Assembly: GCA_015060625.1 (NCBI GenBank)
Contig: SUYC01000007.1
Span: 124,001 to 188,000 of the forward strand
DNA from: Xylanibacter ruminicola
Lineage (GTDB): Bacteria > Bacteroidota > Bacteroidia > Bacteroidales > Bacteroidaceae
Reading direction: 5' to 3'
DNA: 64,000 nucleotides
In this document: positions 1 through 9,385 of the stretch, in pieces
How positions within the stretch are numbered: the stretch's first letter is position 1
Layout of the letters: the number at the start of each line of letters is the position of its first letter
The notes under the pieces: model-generated
Told to the model about the DNA's origin: nothing
What the model saw: the letters and a program-made list of their open reading frames with translations, nothing else
The model's database searches: none
Made by a program: the position numbers and the translations under genes

Positions 1-542
1 CTGGTGATTGCTTTTATGATAATAATGTTTTAGAGATTCTTTCAGGTCATCATAATTTTGAAGATGTTATTGTTGGTAAAGTTTCTATTGATAAAGATGA
101 TGATTTGATATCGCCGCCACCCCCAAAGGGAGAATTATCATTATATCATCTCTATTCGGGGGCTATCCCACATCAAGGTTCATTTATTAGGACCGAATTA
201 CTTCGAAAATATCCATATGATGAGGACTTAAAAATATCGTCTGATTGGAAGTTTTTTATTCAGACGCTTATTATGGATAACTGTTCTATATGTTTTATGG
301 ATATATTTGTTGCACGTTATGATATACATGGACTAAGTAGCTCGAATCCACAATTAATGAGGGAGGAAAAGGAATCTGTTTTATCTGAATTGTTTCCTCC
401 CCGAGTATTAAAGGATTATAAACGGATGAAGCAGTCCGAATGCTTGACACAATTACTTACTCCTCGTTTGAAAAAGAATTATTGTATAGATAAATTGATT
501 TACAGAATAGGCTCGTTCCTGTTGAAAATTAGGTCCAAGTAA
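1..542 (+). CDS. Glycosyltransferase family 2, C-terminal part (cut by window edge)
   Basis: The frame is open from base 3, so the gene begins before the window and only its last ~180 residues are present. An in-frame TTG at 105 is just an internal codon. The visible part has the features of the back half of Bacteroidales GT2 enzymes: a GD-CFYDNN stretch, then HQGSFIR followed by YDEDLKISSDWKF, the acceptor-side segment common in capsule transferases. The nucleotide-binding N-terminus and DxD motif lie outside. The stop is 2 bp before the next GT2 gene, so the two are probably co-transcribed. The role is sugar addition to a surface polysaccharide; the specific sugar cannot be told. Confidence 0.8.
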   Translation, partial: GDCFYDNNVLEILSGHHNFEDVIVGKVSIDKDDDLISPPPPKGELSLYHLYSGAIPHQGSFIRTELLRKYPYDEDLKISSDWKFFIQTLIMDNCSICFMDIFVARYDIHGLSSSNPQLMREEKESVLSELFPPRVLKDYKRMKQSECLTQLLTPRLKKNYCIDKLIYRIGSFLLKIRSK

Positions 543-544
543 TT

Positions 545-1492
545 ATGATGGAAAAGAATAATCCTTTAGTAGTAGTTTGGTGTCTAACATATAATCAAAA
601 AGATTATATACGAGATGCTCTTGATGGTTTCGTAATGCAGCAAACTAATTTCCCATTTGAGGTAATTGTTCATGATGATGCTTCGACGGATGGTACTACA
701 GCGATAGTAGAGGACTATGCTAAAAGATACCCGGATATTGTGAAGCCGATGATAGAGACTGAAAATCAATGGAAAAAAGGGGGACTGAAACGTATTATCA
801 ATATCATGAATGAGCACCATCGTACAGGTAAGTATATTGCTTTTTGTGAAGGAGATGATTATTGGACAGATAAAAGAAAACTTCAAAAACAAGTGGATTT
901 TCTAGAATCACATCCTGATTATTCTTTGTGCTTTCATAGTGCAAAAAAAATTTATGAGACTGATACTACGGCATGGATCAACTGTGAAGATATTGAAGAT
1001 AGAGACTACGAGCCTACCGATATCTTTATCAATTGGACCATTCCAACAGCATCTGCAATTTGTTGCAAAAAAGCTATGGACTTCTATTCCAATTTGAAGG
1101 GTGCTGAGAGAATTCAGAACTATGATATATTCGTTTTTCTTAGCTGTGCTATGGTTGGAAAAATGCGTGGAATGCATGACCAGATGTCAGTTTATCGAAT
1201 TCAGGGTGAAGGATTAACATATAATCAACAGGCGATGGTTAAGACGAGAATGAACAATCCTGATCATTTCATCTGTCTGAAAGAGAATTTTCCTATTGTT
1301 GATTCCAAACCAATAGATGAGACGATATCAAAAACATATTTTGAAAGGGCGGAGATACAATGTGCGTTTTTATTAAAACTCAGGGATTTTTGGATGTCGT
1401 TTAAATACTGCCCAGTGTGTTTTATGAGAATGTATAGTAAGATGTTAGTTAGGTTGTTGTTGCGAAAAGGGAATGAACATGAAAAGAAATAA
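545..1492 (+). CDS. Glycosyltransferase family 2
   Basis: A 315-residue GT-A fold transferase, predicted to act on the cytoplasmic side and move a sugar from a nucleotide donor to a growing polysaccharide. Visible motifs are the N-terminal beta strand VVVWCLTYNQ, the donor-binding DDASTDGT (near residue 40) and the metal-binding GDDYW (near residue 105). There is no membrane helix. Two ATG codons in tandem (545, 548) could start it. The 3' end overlaps the next gene by 20 bp in another frame, which indicates translational coupling in a glycosyltransferase operon. Donor and acceptor are not inferable. Confidence 0.88.
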   Translation: MMEKNNPLVVVWCLTYNQKDYIRDALDGFVMQQTNFPFEVIVHDDASTDGTTAIVEDYAKRYPDIVKPMIETENQWKKGGLKRIINIMNEHHRTGKYIAFCEGDDYWTDKRKLQKQVDFLESHPDYSLCFHSAKKIYETDTTAWINCEDIEDRDYEPTDIFINWTIPTASAICCKKAMDFYSNLKGAERIQNYDIFVFLSCAMVGKMRGMHDQMSVYRIQGEGLTYNQQAMVKTRMNNPDHFICLKENFPIVDSKPIDETISKTYFERAEIQCAFLLKLRDFWMSFKYCPVCFMRMYSKMLVRLLLRKGNEHEKK

Positions 1493-2615
1493 AATAGTTA
1501 TAGGATATGTCTGTGAGAGTAATCCGTATGAAGATAAGACTGCTTGGAGTGGTTTAAACTACAAGATACGAGAAAGTATTGAGAATGCAGGTTTTAATGT
1601 GATATGGCTTGATTGTCGTCCTAATGGAAGACTATCCAAACTATGTCGCCTATGGAATGAGTTCTTTCATGGTAAAAACACAATGTTTGAACATACGCGG
1701 TTCTTTTTTAAATTAAGGGCTAAAGCAGTTAATAGAGCAGAATTGGAAAAATGTGATGTCCTGTTTTTCCCGAGAGGCGCACAGATGATGAACTATTTAA
1801 ATACCAACATTCCGTATATCTATTATTCAGACGCAACCTTTCAATTGCTATGTGGCTATTATTGGGCATCTCTTTCGAAATGGCAATATCGAATTGGTAA
1901 TACTCTTGAAGCATATGCGATATCAAATAGTAGAATTAATATAAGAGCTTCTCATTGGGCAGCCAATTCTGTTGTAAAAGATTATTGTTTCAAGGCGGAG
2001 CATACATATGTTTTAGGCTTTGGAGCAAACCTTGATGATAAAGATATTATTCCGGTGAAACCATATGAGGGCCATGGAAGACTTAATATTCTGTTCTCAG
2101 GAGTAGATTGGGAAAGAAAAGGGGCTGAGATTGCTATAAAAACGGTTGAAATACTGAATGAAAAAGGAATTGATGCACATTTGCTTATAGTAGGTATAAT
2201 GTCCTTTCCTAAACAATACATAAATCATCCTTTTATTGAGAATATAGGATATCTTAATAAAAGCGTTTCATCTCAATATTTTAAATATATTGAAACCATA
2301 AAAAGATGTCATCTTTTCTTGTTACCTACCAAAGCAGAGTGTGCTGGTATTGTTTTTGGTGAATGCTCTGCTTTTGGAATTCCTGTTTTTACATATGATA
2401 CGGGGGGAATTGGTGATTATGTAATTAATGATAAAAATGGATATAGGCTACCCGAAACAGCAGGACCATCAGAATTCGCAGATAAGATACTATCAACAAT
2501 CAATGGGTTGAAGTTGGTTCAGTTACATGATGAATGTATAAAGTTGTATTTGGATAAACTGAGTTGGGCAAATTGGAGTAAAGGTTTTAGCGAGCTACTT
2601 AATAGAGAGTTATAA
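1473..2615 (+). CDS. Glycosyltransferase family 4 (GT-B fold)
   Basis: A 380-residue GT-B transferase. The C-terminal half has the family 4 layout: ILFSGVDWERKGAEIA (start of the donor domain, near residue 207), HLFLLPTKAECAG, and the acidic/glycine motif GECSAFGIPVFTYDTGG, where the glutamate contacts the donor. The N-terminal half is less conserved, as expected of the acceptor domain. The ATG at 1473 has AAAAGGGA just upstream, an unusually good ribosome site here, and lies inside the previous gene; 1479 is an alternative ATG. It is part of the rightward sugar-transferase group. Substrate unknown. Confidence 0.88.
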   Translation: MNMKRNKIVIGYVCESNPYEDKTAWSGLNYKIRESIENAGFNVIWLDCRPNGRLSKLCRLWNEFFHGKNTMFEHTRFFFKLRAKAVNRAELEKCDVLFFPRGAQMMNYLNTNIPYIYYSDATFQLLCGYYWASLSKWQYRIGNTLEAYAISNSRINIRASHWAANSVVKDYCFKAEHTYVLGFGANLDDKDIIPVKPYEGHGRLNILFSGVDWERKGAEIAIKTVEILNEKGIDAHLLIVGIMSFPKQYINHPFIENIGYLNKSVSSQYFKYIETIKRCHLFLLPTKAECAGIVFGECSAFGIPVFTYDTGGIGDYVINDKNGYRLPETAGPSEFADKILSTINGLKLVQLHDECIKLYLDKLSWANWSKGFSELLNREL

Positions 2616-2626
2616 TTGGTGCTTTT

Positions 2627-3616
2627 ATGAGTGAATTTATTGATAAAATATTTGGACGTGAGAACCGATACTATCTAATGGGGATAGCCATTATATGGAT
2701 AGTGTTGTTTCATGTATTCTTATGGACAGACATGTCTGATATAAAAACATCATGGTGGATAGCTTTGTTCGACAAAGGTGCATTAGGAGTTGATATATTT
2801 CTTTTATTGAGTGCATTTGGTTTACAGGCGTCCATCGATCATCATTCTATAGGTCGTTTTTATAAGAATCGCTTAAAGAGGATATTTCCTATATATGTGT
2901 TTTTCTTGTTGTTTCTATTTATAGTGGTTGAGCGTAACTGTCCATGGGATAGAGTCGTGATGCAGTGTCTATGCCAGATGACAGGTCTTTCACTCTTTGA
3001 ATATCCAGAATTCTTTTCGTGTGGCTTTTGTTTTGATTGGTTTACTCCTGCTATTATTTTATTATATATTGTATTTCCCATCATATCCAAAATTGTTGTG
3101 TGGATACACAAAAAAGGGATTATGGCCGAGGTGTTTTTTTTACTATTATGTGTTGTTATCGGTGTGTGGATACGAGAAAATAAACACTTCCCTTTTGGTT
3201 TATTGGCATTTCGATTCCCAATTATCTATTTGGGTATTACAATTTATTTGTATCAGAAAAAAGGTGAGTATAAACACTTGTTGTTGCTGATCCTTATTGG
3301 GGCCTGTTATGGTCTGCTGTCTAGTAATGAAGAAATGCGATTGTCTCTATTACTCCCTCCAGTCCTAACCGTTTTTGCATTGTTGTCATATAAACTTCCT
3401 TTATTTAGAAGCATTAGTCTTATTGGACGTTATTCTTTTGAAATATATCTGGCCCATATTTTCCCTGTAGCATTTCTCATCCCGCTAAAAATATCTGAGA
3501 ATATTTTTATACTTTTATTGCTAACTATTGTAACAACTATAGTTATTACATTTTATTTTATATGCGTGCATAAGATTTTGAATTATTGGGGGAATAAAAC
3601 AATATCAAATTGTTAA
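2627..3616 (+). CDS. Acyltransferase family 3 membrane protein (OafA/WecH-like)
   Basis: A 329-residue protein with about ten hydrophobic helices. The first part shows the acyltransferase-3 signature: FHVF (catalytic-type histidine near residue 29), GALGVDIFLLLSAFGL, then FYKNRLKRIFPIY. Members use acyl-CoA to acetylate or succinylate sugars of surface polysaccharides or lipids at the inner membrane, which fits the three transferase genes before it. It starts 11 bp after the GT4 stop. Its last 59 bp overlap the 3' end of the convergent gene on the other strand, and no separate terminator hairpin is visible between them. Confidence 0.85.
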   Translation: MSEFIDKIFGRENRYYLMGIAIIWIVLFHVFLWTDMSDIKTSWWIALFDKGALGVDIFLLLSAFGLQASIDHHSIGRFYKNRLKRIFPIYVFFLLFLFIVVERNCPWDRVVMQCLCQMTGLSLFEYPEFFSCGFCFDWFTPAIILLYIVFPIISKIVVWIHKKGIMAEVFFLLLCVVIGVWIRENKHFPFGLLAFRFPIIYLGITIYLYQKKGEYKHLLLLILIGACYGLLSSNEEMRLSLLLPPVLTVFALLSYKLPLFRSISLIGRYSFEIYLAHIFPVAFLIPLKISENIFILLLLTIVTTIVITFYFICVHKILNYWGNKTISNC

Positions 3617-4847
3617 TTAATTGCCCAGTCATGAGCAGGTATATCGGTGTAGCTGGTAAGATGAGGCGGCCCCAAATATTCTGGCATGCTACTATTATTA
3701 TGAGTAGATGACAGGATCCAAGCAAGTATATTGTTGACGAAAACCAGGGAATTGTTTTTTGTTTCTTACAGCAATATGCTAAAACTATTGGATATATTAT
3801 AAGTAGATAGTAAATAAGATTTATCCGGAAACCAATAATATCTGTTATAAAAGATAATTTTTTTATGAATGTGTCAAGTAGTATGTCTTGGGCTGCATTG
3901 TGGAATCTTTGAAAAATACTTTTAATTTGACAGGAAAGAGTTGTCTTATTGTATAACGATATGTTTTCGGATACTGTTTCGGCTCCAAAAATGTAAACAG
4001 CATCTTGAGCTTCTACAAAAAGATCAATATTTGTTCCTTTACCTTCTTGGAATTTTTTGTCTCTTTCTGCAATGTATTTTCTTAACTCTATGTTTTTGAT
4101 ATTATTATATTTCAAGGTTCCATCTCTTCTTGCCATATAGTATTTGTTTACGATGCCAACTCCACATGGGGCAAATACTCCATAGGCCCTTTTAAATTCC
4201 AACATGTAAACGAACATTAAACATGAGGCCAATATGATACATGTAATTCCTCCAATAAGTATAGATGATACTCTTCTTTCTTTAATAAAAAGCAGAATCC
4301 ATCCTAGTAGGAAAACTGGAAGAATGTATATTTGAGCGGGCCTTAGAAATATTTGAAACAGAATCCAAAAGCCAAAAGCCACTATATGAAATGTTGAATT
4401 ATTCCGATATGCAGTAATGGCACAGTATAGGGTGAAAACCATACTATGAATAGCAAATGGTTCGGTGAGATTAAAGCAATTCCATGTCGCATAGCATGGG
4501 TATAAAGCGTAAATTGCTGTTATATAAACTGAAATTCTTTTAGATTCGACGATATGGAGTGCTGATTTGTAGAAATAAAATATAGAAATCAAGAAAACAA
4601 GATGCTGAATGATTGTTCCTGCCATAAGGTAATAGGAACCAAAACACTTTTGTGTAAATCCTATGAAAATAGGATACACAGGAGTTCTCCAAATGTCAAT
4701 GTGCATTGACGAAATATTGTTCCATGCACTTATGTAACTTTGGGTGTCATAATCCCATTGCCTGCCACAGAAAAAATAAAGCAAAATGCAATTTATCGTA
4801 GCAAGTATATATATATTTCTGATATTTATTATAGAAGAAATATTCAT
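3558..4847 (-). CDS. Polytopic membrane protein, GT-C glycosyltransferase-like
   Basis: A 429-residue protein with about ten hydrophobic helices. A long non-membrane loop in the middle (about residues 225-320) is rich in charged residues. The N-terminal loop after helix 1 has DYDTQSYISAWNN and the following RTPVYPIFIG, which resemble the acidic first external loop of GT-C (PMT_2/ArnT-type) enzymes that use polyprenyl-phosphate sugars. The ATG at 4845-4847 is preferred over the adjacent TTG. It is third in a unit with an FAD oxidoreductase and GtrA, and GtrA proteins usually move polyprenyl-phosphate sugars used by GT-C enzymes. The family is inferred; the topology is plain. Confidence 0.6.
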   Translation of the reverse strand: MNISSIINIRNIYILATINCILLYFFCGRQWDYDTQSYISAWNNISSMHIDIWRTPVYPIFIGFTQKCFGSYYLMAGTIIQHLVFLISIFYFYKSALHIVESKRISVYITAIYALYPCYATWNCFNLTEPFAIHSMVFTLYCAITAYRNNSTFHIVAFGFWILFQIFLRPAQIYILPVFLLGWILLFIKERRVSSILIGGITCIILASCLMFVYMLEFKRAYGVFAPCGVGIVNKYYMARRDGTLKYNNIKNIELRKYIAERDKKFQEGKGTNIDLFVEAQDAVYIFGAETVSENISLYNKTTLSCQIKSIFQRFHNAAQDILLDTFIKKLSFITDIIGFRINLIYYLLIIYPIVLAYCCKKQKTIPWFSSTIYLLGSCHLLIIIVACQNIWGRLILPATPIYLLMTGQLINNLILFYSPNNSKSYARI

Positions 4848-4860
4848 CAATATTGATTCT

Positions 4861-6426
4861 TTATTTCTTTGATTCGTGATAATCTTCTTCTGTATTAACA
4901 GACCATAAAGCTATTTTATTTGGACGGTTCTCCATAATGATATCTACAGCTTCCATGGCAGTCATCATGGAATGATCCATGTTATTATAACGGTGTTGGC
5001 CATTACGCCCTATGCAGAATAGATTATCAATTGAGTCGAGGAAATTTTTTACCTCGTCTAGTTGATAGTAACTGCCATAATAGGCGGGGTATGCTTTTTT
5101 TATTTTTACTTGAGTACTATCTATCACATCTTCTGCATTAATAAAGCCGATATGTACTAACTCGTTGATAGCCATTTCAATGAATTTTTCTTTATCCATA
5201 CTCCATAATTCGTCTCCTTCTGTGCAAAAGTATTCTAGGCCAATCCATACGGTATTTTCGTAATCGTTGACCAAATACGGTGACCAATTGTTGAATATCT
5301 GTAGTCTTCCAATTTTAACATCTCTTTCTTGAATATAAATCCATGTATCAGGAATCCTGTTTTTATATGTTTTTATGGAAGTTTCATTGTCAATTTTTAA
5401 TTTTTTCACCAATAATCCCACTGTTATAAAATCTCTGTATGGGAGTTCTTTCGCAATTTTTTTTACTTCCGTAGGGATCTCTATACCATCGAGAGCTGAT
5501 ATTAAATCTTTTATAGGCATAGATGAGAGAAAATAGTCGCATTCCTTTTTCTCAGTGGTTCCGTCACTTTTTATGTATTCTATATAATCTACATTGTGCC
5601 CCTGTACATGGATTTTGTTGATGGTAGAGTTCATACAAATGTCTCCTCCTTTTATGTGAATTTCATTTGCAACAGTCTCCCATAACTGACCAGGACCTAG
5701 TTTTGGGTAAATAAACGACTCTATTAGTGAGGTCTCTACTTCTTTGGAGCTATTACCGAAATTTTTGTTGAATATGTCTTTGATTATAGCATATATTGAC
5801 AATCCTTTAACTCTTTGAGATCCCCAATCTGCTCCCAATTTTGAGGGATGTATTCCCCAAACCTTTTCTGTATAATCCTCAAAAAACATTCTATAGAGTG
5901 GTTTGCCGAACCTATTAATATAGAAGTTTTCAAGTGATGATTCTTCTTTCTTCTTAACAAGCGAAGTCATGTAGCCCAATCCCGCATTAATTGTTCGGAT
6001 TAGGCCCATATTTGCAAAAGTCTTCCATTTTAACGAAATAGGATAGTCGAAAAATTTCCGAAGGAAATATATTCTTGATACACGTCCACGGATTAACATG
6101 ACCCTGTCTGTATTATTTGGATTCGGCCCGTTACTTGCTAAATCTTTATTCCTACCTATCAGGTCGTCGTCATATGATGGTGAACCTTGTAAAGGCATGA
6201 TTTTATTCCACCAATCTGTGACTCTTTGGCTTTTACTAAAAAAACGATGTCCGCCAATATCCATGCGATTACCTTTGTAACAAACAGTTTGTGATATGCC
6301 ACCTATAGCATCACTTTGTTCGTAAACAATAGGATGAATATTTGTTTTGTTCAATAGTTCATATGCAGCTGTTAAACCGGCGGGTCCTGCGCCAGCAATG
6401 ATAGCGTTTTTTCTTTTTGTATTCAT
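4861..6426 (-). CDS. FAD-dependent oxidoreductase (protoporphyrinogen oxidase / UDP-galactopyranose mutase-like)
   Basis: A 521-residue flavoprotein of the amine-oxidase superfamily. The N-terminus carries the dinucleotide motif [15 protein letters not shown] followed by [13 protein letters not shown], and the C-terminus has [18 protein letters not shown], the second FAD-contacting motif. The GGHRFFSKS and YPISL segments are found in homologues lying in polysaccharide loci and annotated as NAD(P)/FAD-dependent oxidoreductases. The reaction is unknown; a redox-neutral sugar-ring contraction like UDP-galactopyranose mutase is one possibility. It sits between GtrA (17 bp upstream) and the GT-C-like gene (13 bp downstream), so a role on a lipid-linked or nucleotide sugar is likely. 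Confidence 0.78.
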   Translation of the reverse strand: MNTKRKNAIIAGAGPAGLTAAYELLNKTNIHPIVYEQSDAIGGISQTVCYKGNRMDIGGHRFFSKSQRVTDWWNKIMPLQGSPSYDDDLIGRNKDLASNGPNPNNTDRVMLIRGRVSRIYFLRKFFDYPISLKWKTFANMGLIRTINAGLGYMTSLVKKKEESSLENFYINRFGKPLYRMFFEDYTEKVWGIHPSKLGADWGSQRVKGLSIYAIIKDIFNKNFGNSSKEVETSLIESFIYPKLGPGQLWETVANEIHIKGGDICMNSTINKIHVQGHNVDYIEYIKSDGTTEKKECDYFLSSMPIKDLISALDGIEIPTEVKKIAKELPYRDFITVGLLVKKLKIDNETSIKTYKNRIPDTWIYIQERDVKIGRLQIFNNWSPYLVNDYENTVWIGLEYFCTEGDELWSMDKEKFIEMAINELVHIGFINAEDVIDSTQVKIKKAYPAYYGSYYQLDEVKNFLDSIDNLFCIGRNGQHRYNNMDHSMMTAMEAVDIIMENRPNKIALWSVNTEEDYHESKK

Positions 6427-6443
6427 AGCGTAAAGTGTTTATA

Positions 6444-6857
6444 CTAAGATTTAAATAATATGGTTCTTCTTCCGATAAAATTCCATCCCATAACTATCGC
6501 AGCAGCGATTAGTTTTGATATCATATAATGATAATGTATAAAGTCTGTGAAAAAATAAAGAATAAGATCGTTTAAGAACAATCCTATAACTCCTATTATT
6601 CCATAAACAAGAAACTCTATTGCAGTATTATTTAGTTTTGATTTTTTGAAAATCCAATGGGTACTGATTATATAGTTTACGATAAGACCAGCGATAAAAG
6701 AAATTGTAGCTGATATGATATAATGAAAGCCCCCCCAATCAGTTAAGAGATAAAGTAAAACATAGTCAACGATAAAAGCAAATCCGCCGACAAAAAGATA
6801 TCTGAATAATTGAATCTTCCAATTTGTAGTATCATTTATAAATAGCTTTTTTATCAT
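6444..6857 (-). CDS. GtrA family membrane protein
   Basis: A 137-residue protein with four hydrophobic helices and typical GtrA features: FLFRYLFVGG-like start (LFRYLFVGGFAFIVDYVLLY), ISFIAGLIVNYIIS in helix 3 and GWNFIGRRTILF at the end. GtrA proteins are thought to flip polyprenyl-phosphate-linked sugars across the inner membrane or to assist GT-C enzymes. First gene of a leftward three-gene unit with a well-formed promoter 45-75 bp upstream. It is separated from the long polysaccharide operon by 137 bp, so it is probably expressed independently. Confidence 0.9.
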   Translation of the reverse strand: MIKKLFINDTTNWKIQLFRYLFVGGFAFIVDYVLLYLLTDWGGFHYIISATISFIAGLIVNYIISTHWIFKKSKLNNTAIEFLVYGIIGVIGLFLNDLILYFFTDFIHYHYMISKLIAAAIVMGWNFIGRRTILFKS

Positions 6858-6901
6858 TATAAAGAGAAAAATCTATTAATACTTGTTATTGATATTTGTT
6901 G

Positions 6902-6933
6902 CAAATTTACAGATTATTATTGAACTGACCAAA
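6902..6933 (-). promoter_or_regulatory. Promoter for the GtrA unit
   Basis: Reading leftward, TTTG (6930-6933) is followed after exactly 20 bp by TAAATTTG (6902-6909), the Bacteroidetes -33/-7 arrangement. The leader would be about 40 nt before the GtrA start at 6857. Confidence 0.7.
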
Positions 6934-6994
6934 TCTTTTTGATTTTTTTTTCTATATTTACTGGAATTACTATAGATTAATAGATATGGTTGTT

Positions 6995-8539
6995 CTATTT
7001 GTTTGTTTTGGTTATTCTCCAAAGTCGATTGTAACAGTCTTTGGCACCTTTGCAGAAAAATGATATTAGAAGGATATTAACAAATAGATAAATAGTAATT
7101 CCCTCTAGACAATAAATGATAAAAGATAAGTATTCATCATGAGTCGTTTTGCAAGAGATAAGTGTATTTATTAAAAGATGCGCTATAATGAAACTAATAC
7201 CGGATACACCAAAATTGCGAATGGCTCCGTGCCAATATTTAATGATACTTTCATGTAGTCCTGAATGGAAAAGATAATAGGGCTTCCATATGACAATGAT
7301 GAGGGAGGTTGACACAATTTTTCCCAATAGAATACCAGAAATGCCCCAATAGTACCCTGCAACAAGTGTTACTGTAATATTAATGCCTAGTTCAGTCCAT
7401 GCTGACCATACATCAGCATAAAGTCCATGCGAATGATTAAACATATCAATAACGCCACGAGATGTACTAATGTAAATGTGTAAACATAAAAGAAGTAGAA
7501 TTGTGTGGTTAAGGATATATTCAGGTCCTAACCAAATTGAGATGAAAGGTTCAATAAAGTGATAAATTGAGAAGCAGAGTAATCCTGCAACGAAATGACG
7601 GATGATCATTAATTCCCAAAATACCTTCATCATATTGTGTTTATTTCCTTCTGCTACTAGGTTTCCAACTCCAGCATAAGTACTATCAAGGATTGAACTG
7701 AAAACTTGTCCAGCCTTAGCCACAATCATGGTGTAATTGCCGTAGTATGCTACCATTTTTAAGGATGTAAACGCGAATACAAAGATTTCGTCACTTTTGT
7801 TTAGAATAAAATCCTTGATCTTGTGAATAAAGATTTGCCGCGTGTTAGTTAGTATGGTAGGATATTTTTTTAGCAGTTTTTTTCCTTCTTTCTTATTAGT
7901 TTTCAGCCAAGGATATTCTTTGTTTATTTTCCAATTTAGTACAATACATCCAAGTAAACTAAAAAGGAATTCTGTAACTACCCATATGTATAGATTCTTG
8001 AAACGTAGAGCTAACCATATTTGAAGGGCTATACGTATCATGTTTGCAGATTGAAAATAGATGGCTACAATATATCCTTTTTGGTCTGCAGATAAAACTA
8101 TTTGCCTGTAATTAATAAAATAGCCAATAAGGGATGAACCTAAGATTGAGAAAAAAGAGAAATAGATGATTCCATATGGCAAGTCGCTGTTTTGGAATAT
8201 AAGTGGGAAAAAGAGTGAGATGATGATGCCTGCACTTAATATGATTAGACCGATACAACGGTATAGGTATCCAAAGACAGACATGATTTCGTTGATTTCA
8301 AACCGGTTATTAGATTGTAAAGGTTTGAATAGGAAAAAACTAATACAGCTACCAATACCCAATTCAGCCAAATTCATGTAGCCCAGAATATTGCTTAATG
8401 TACCTTGTAGACCGATAAACTCTGCGCCAAGATTTGAAAGGAATACTTTTCTGGAAAAAAAGGATAAAAAGAGTGTCAGGAAGTAAAATAAAAGATTTAC
8501 TTCTGCGTTTTTTATGCTTTTGCTAACTCTTCCTTCCAT
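6995..8539 (-). CDS. Wzx-like polysaccharide flippase
   Basis: A 514-residue protein with 12-14 hydrophobic helices, of the MOP/PST superfamily that flips undecaprenyl-diphosphate-linked repeat units to the periplasm. The N-terminal segment SRKVFLSNLGAEFIGLQGTL followed by LAELGIGSCISFFL is characteristic of Bacteroidales members. It is the last gene of the leftward operon that starts at 18888, 12 bp after the DUF4422 gene. Together with the polymerase and Wzz-type genes upstream it makes a Wzx/Wzy-dependent assembly route. Start ATG at 8537-8539. Confidence 0.9.
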   Translation of the reverse strand: MEGRVSKSIKNAEVNLLFYFLTLFLSFFSRKVFLSNLGAEFIGLQGTLSNILGYMNLAELGIGSCISFFLFKPLQSNNRFEINEIMSVFGYLYRCIGLIILSAGIIISLFFPLIFQNSDLPYGIIYFSFFSILGSSLIGYFINYRQIVLSADQKGYIVAIYFQSANMIRIALQIWLALRFKNLYIWVVTEFLFSLLGCIVLNWKINKEYPWLKTNKKEGKKLLKKYPTILTNTRQIFIHKIKDFILNKSDEIFVFAFTSLKMVAYYGNYTMIVAKAGQVFSSILDSTYAGVGNLVAEGNKHNMMKVFWELMIIRHFVAGLLCFSIYHFIEPFISIWLGPEYILNHTILLLLCLHIYISTSRGVIDMFNHSHGLYADVWSAWTELGINITVTLVAGYYWGISGILLGKIVSTSLIIVIWKPYYLFHSGLHESIIKYWHGAIRNFGVSGISFIIAHLLINTLISCKTTHDEYLSFIIYCLEGITIYLFVNILLISFFCKGAKDCYNRLWRITKTNK

Positions 8540-8551
8540 AAAATGAAAATA

Positions 8552-9382
8552 TTATGATTTCTTTAAAACATAATGCATATCATTTGAGATACGCCTCCAA
8601 CACCAGTGTATATTGCTAATGTTTAACCCTTCGTATGCATTATCTAATGGCATAATGAGTGGTATGTGTAAAATATGCAGATGATGATAGTCGCAAAAGA
8701 CGTTGATAAGTCGCTCACTCATGTATCCATATATTCGGCTTTGTATAGGGTCATCAATGGGAGGTACTCGTTTCTCAACTTCGAATAAAATATCAAACAA
8801 CCATTCAGAATAGGCATCGAAATGGTTCCAGTGTGTAATGAACATGTTGTAGCTAACAGATTTGTTGCTATTATCCATCGTTTTTTCAAATGATGGCATA
8901 TATTCAGGATGACGTTCTTTGATAATTTGGCGTAGCATTTCCCAATCTTTGGCAATGTGATAGTCACTATATTGCTGTGTGTTGCTAACACGCCAATGAC
9001 GAGCAACTGGGAGAATTATATCATATTTTGATAATACATTCTTTAAGTTCGGAAATATGTAATCTTGTTTTAAGAAGTCTTCCGTTGATACGAAATGTTT
9101 GTCAGCTGAAAACTGTGGCCATTTCCTTGTAAAGTCGAAATAACGTCGATAGTGATTAAGACCAACAATATCGACATTCTTTAAGTTCTTCCATGCCCAA
9201 TAATGGCAGGTTAGCTCGCAAAAATGGGGGTTTTTGTCAGAGATATTATCTCCCTCATTGTCTGGCTGATAGCCTTTTATGGTATCATGCAAAGCGGCTC
9301 CTGCCTGGATTGGCAGGAAAAAAGGATGTTGTGGCAAAGGAACTTCCTTATGCGCGCAGATAAAAATCTTAATATTACTCAT
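8552..9382 (-). CDS. DUF4422 glycosyltransferase-like protein
   Basis: A 276-residue soluble protein matching the DUF4422 family found in capsule loci: the N-terminal FICAHKE, then LTCHYWAWKN, VGLNHYRRYF (near residue 90) and a C-terminal segment FCDYHHLHILHIP. The family is regarded as a glycosyltransferase group from its gene context and conserved acidic and histidine residues; the reaction has not been assigned here. It lies 3 bp after the GT2 gene at 9386, so the two are tightly coupled. Start ATG at 9380-9382. Confidence 0.85.
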   Translation of the reverse strand: MSNIKIFICAHKEVPLPQHPFFLPIQAGAALHDTIKGYQPDNEGDNISDKNPHFCELTCHYWAWKNLKNVDIVGLNHYRRYFDFTRKWPQFSADKHFVSTEDFLKQDYIFPNLKNVLSKYDIILPVARHWRVSNTQQYSDYHIAKDWEMLRQIIKERHPEYMPSFEKTMDNSNKSVSYNMFITHWNHFDAYSEWLFDILFEVEKRVPPIDDPIQSRIYGYMSERLINVFCDYHHLHILHIPLIMPLDNAYEGLNISNIHWCWRRISNDMHYVLKKS

Positions 9383-9385
9383 AAA

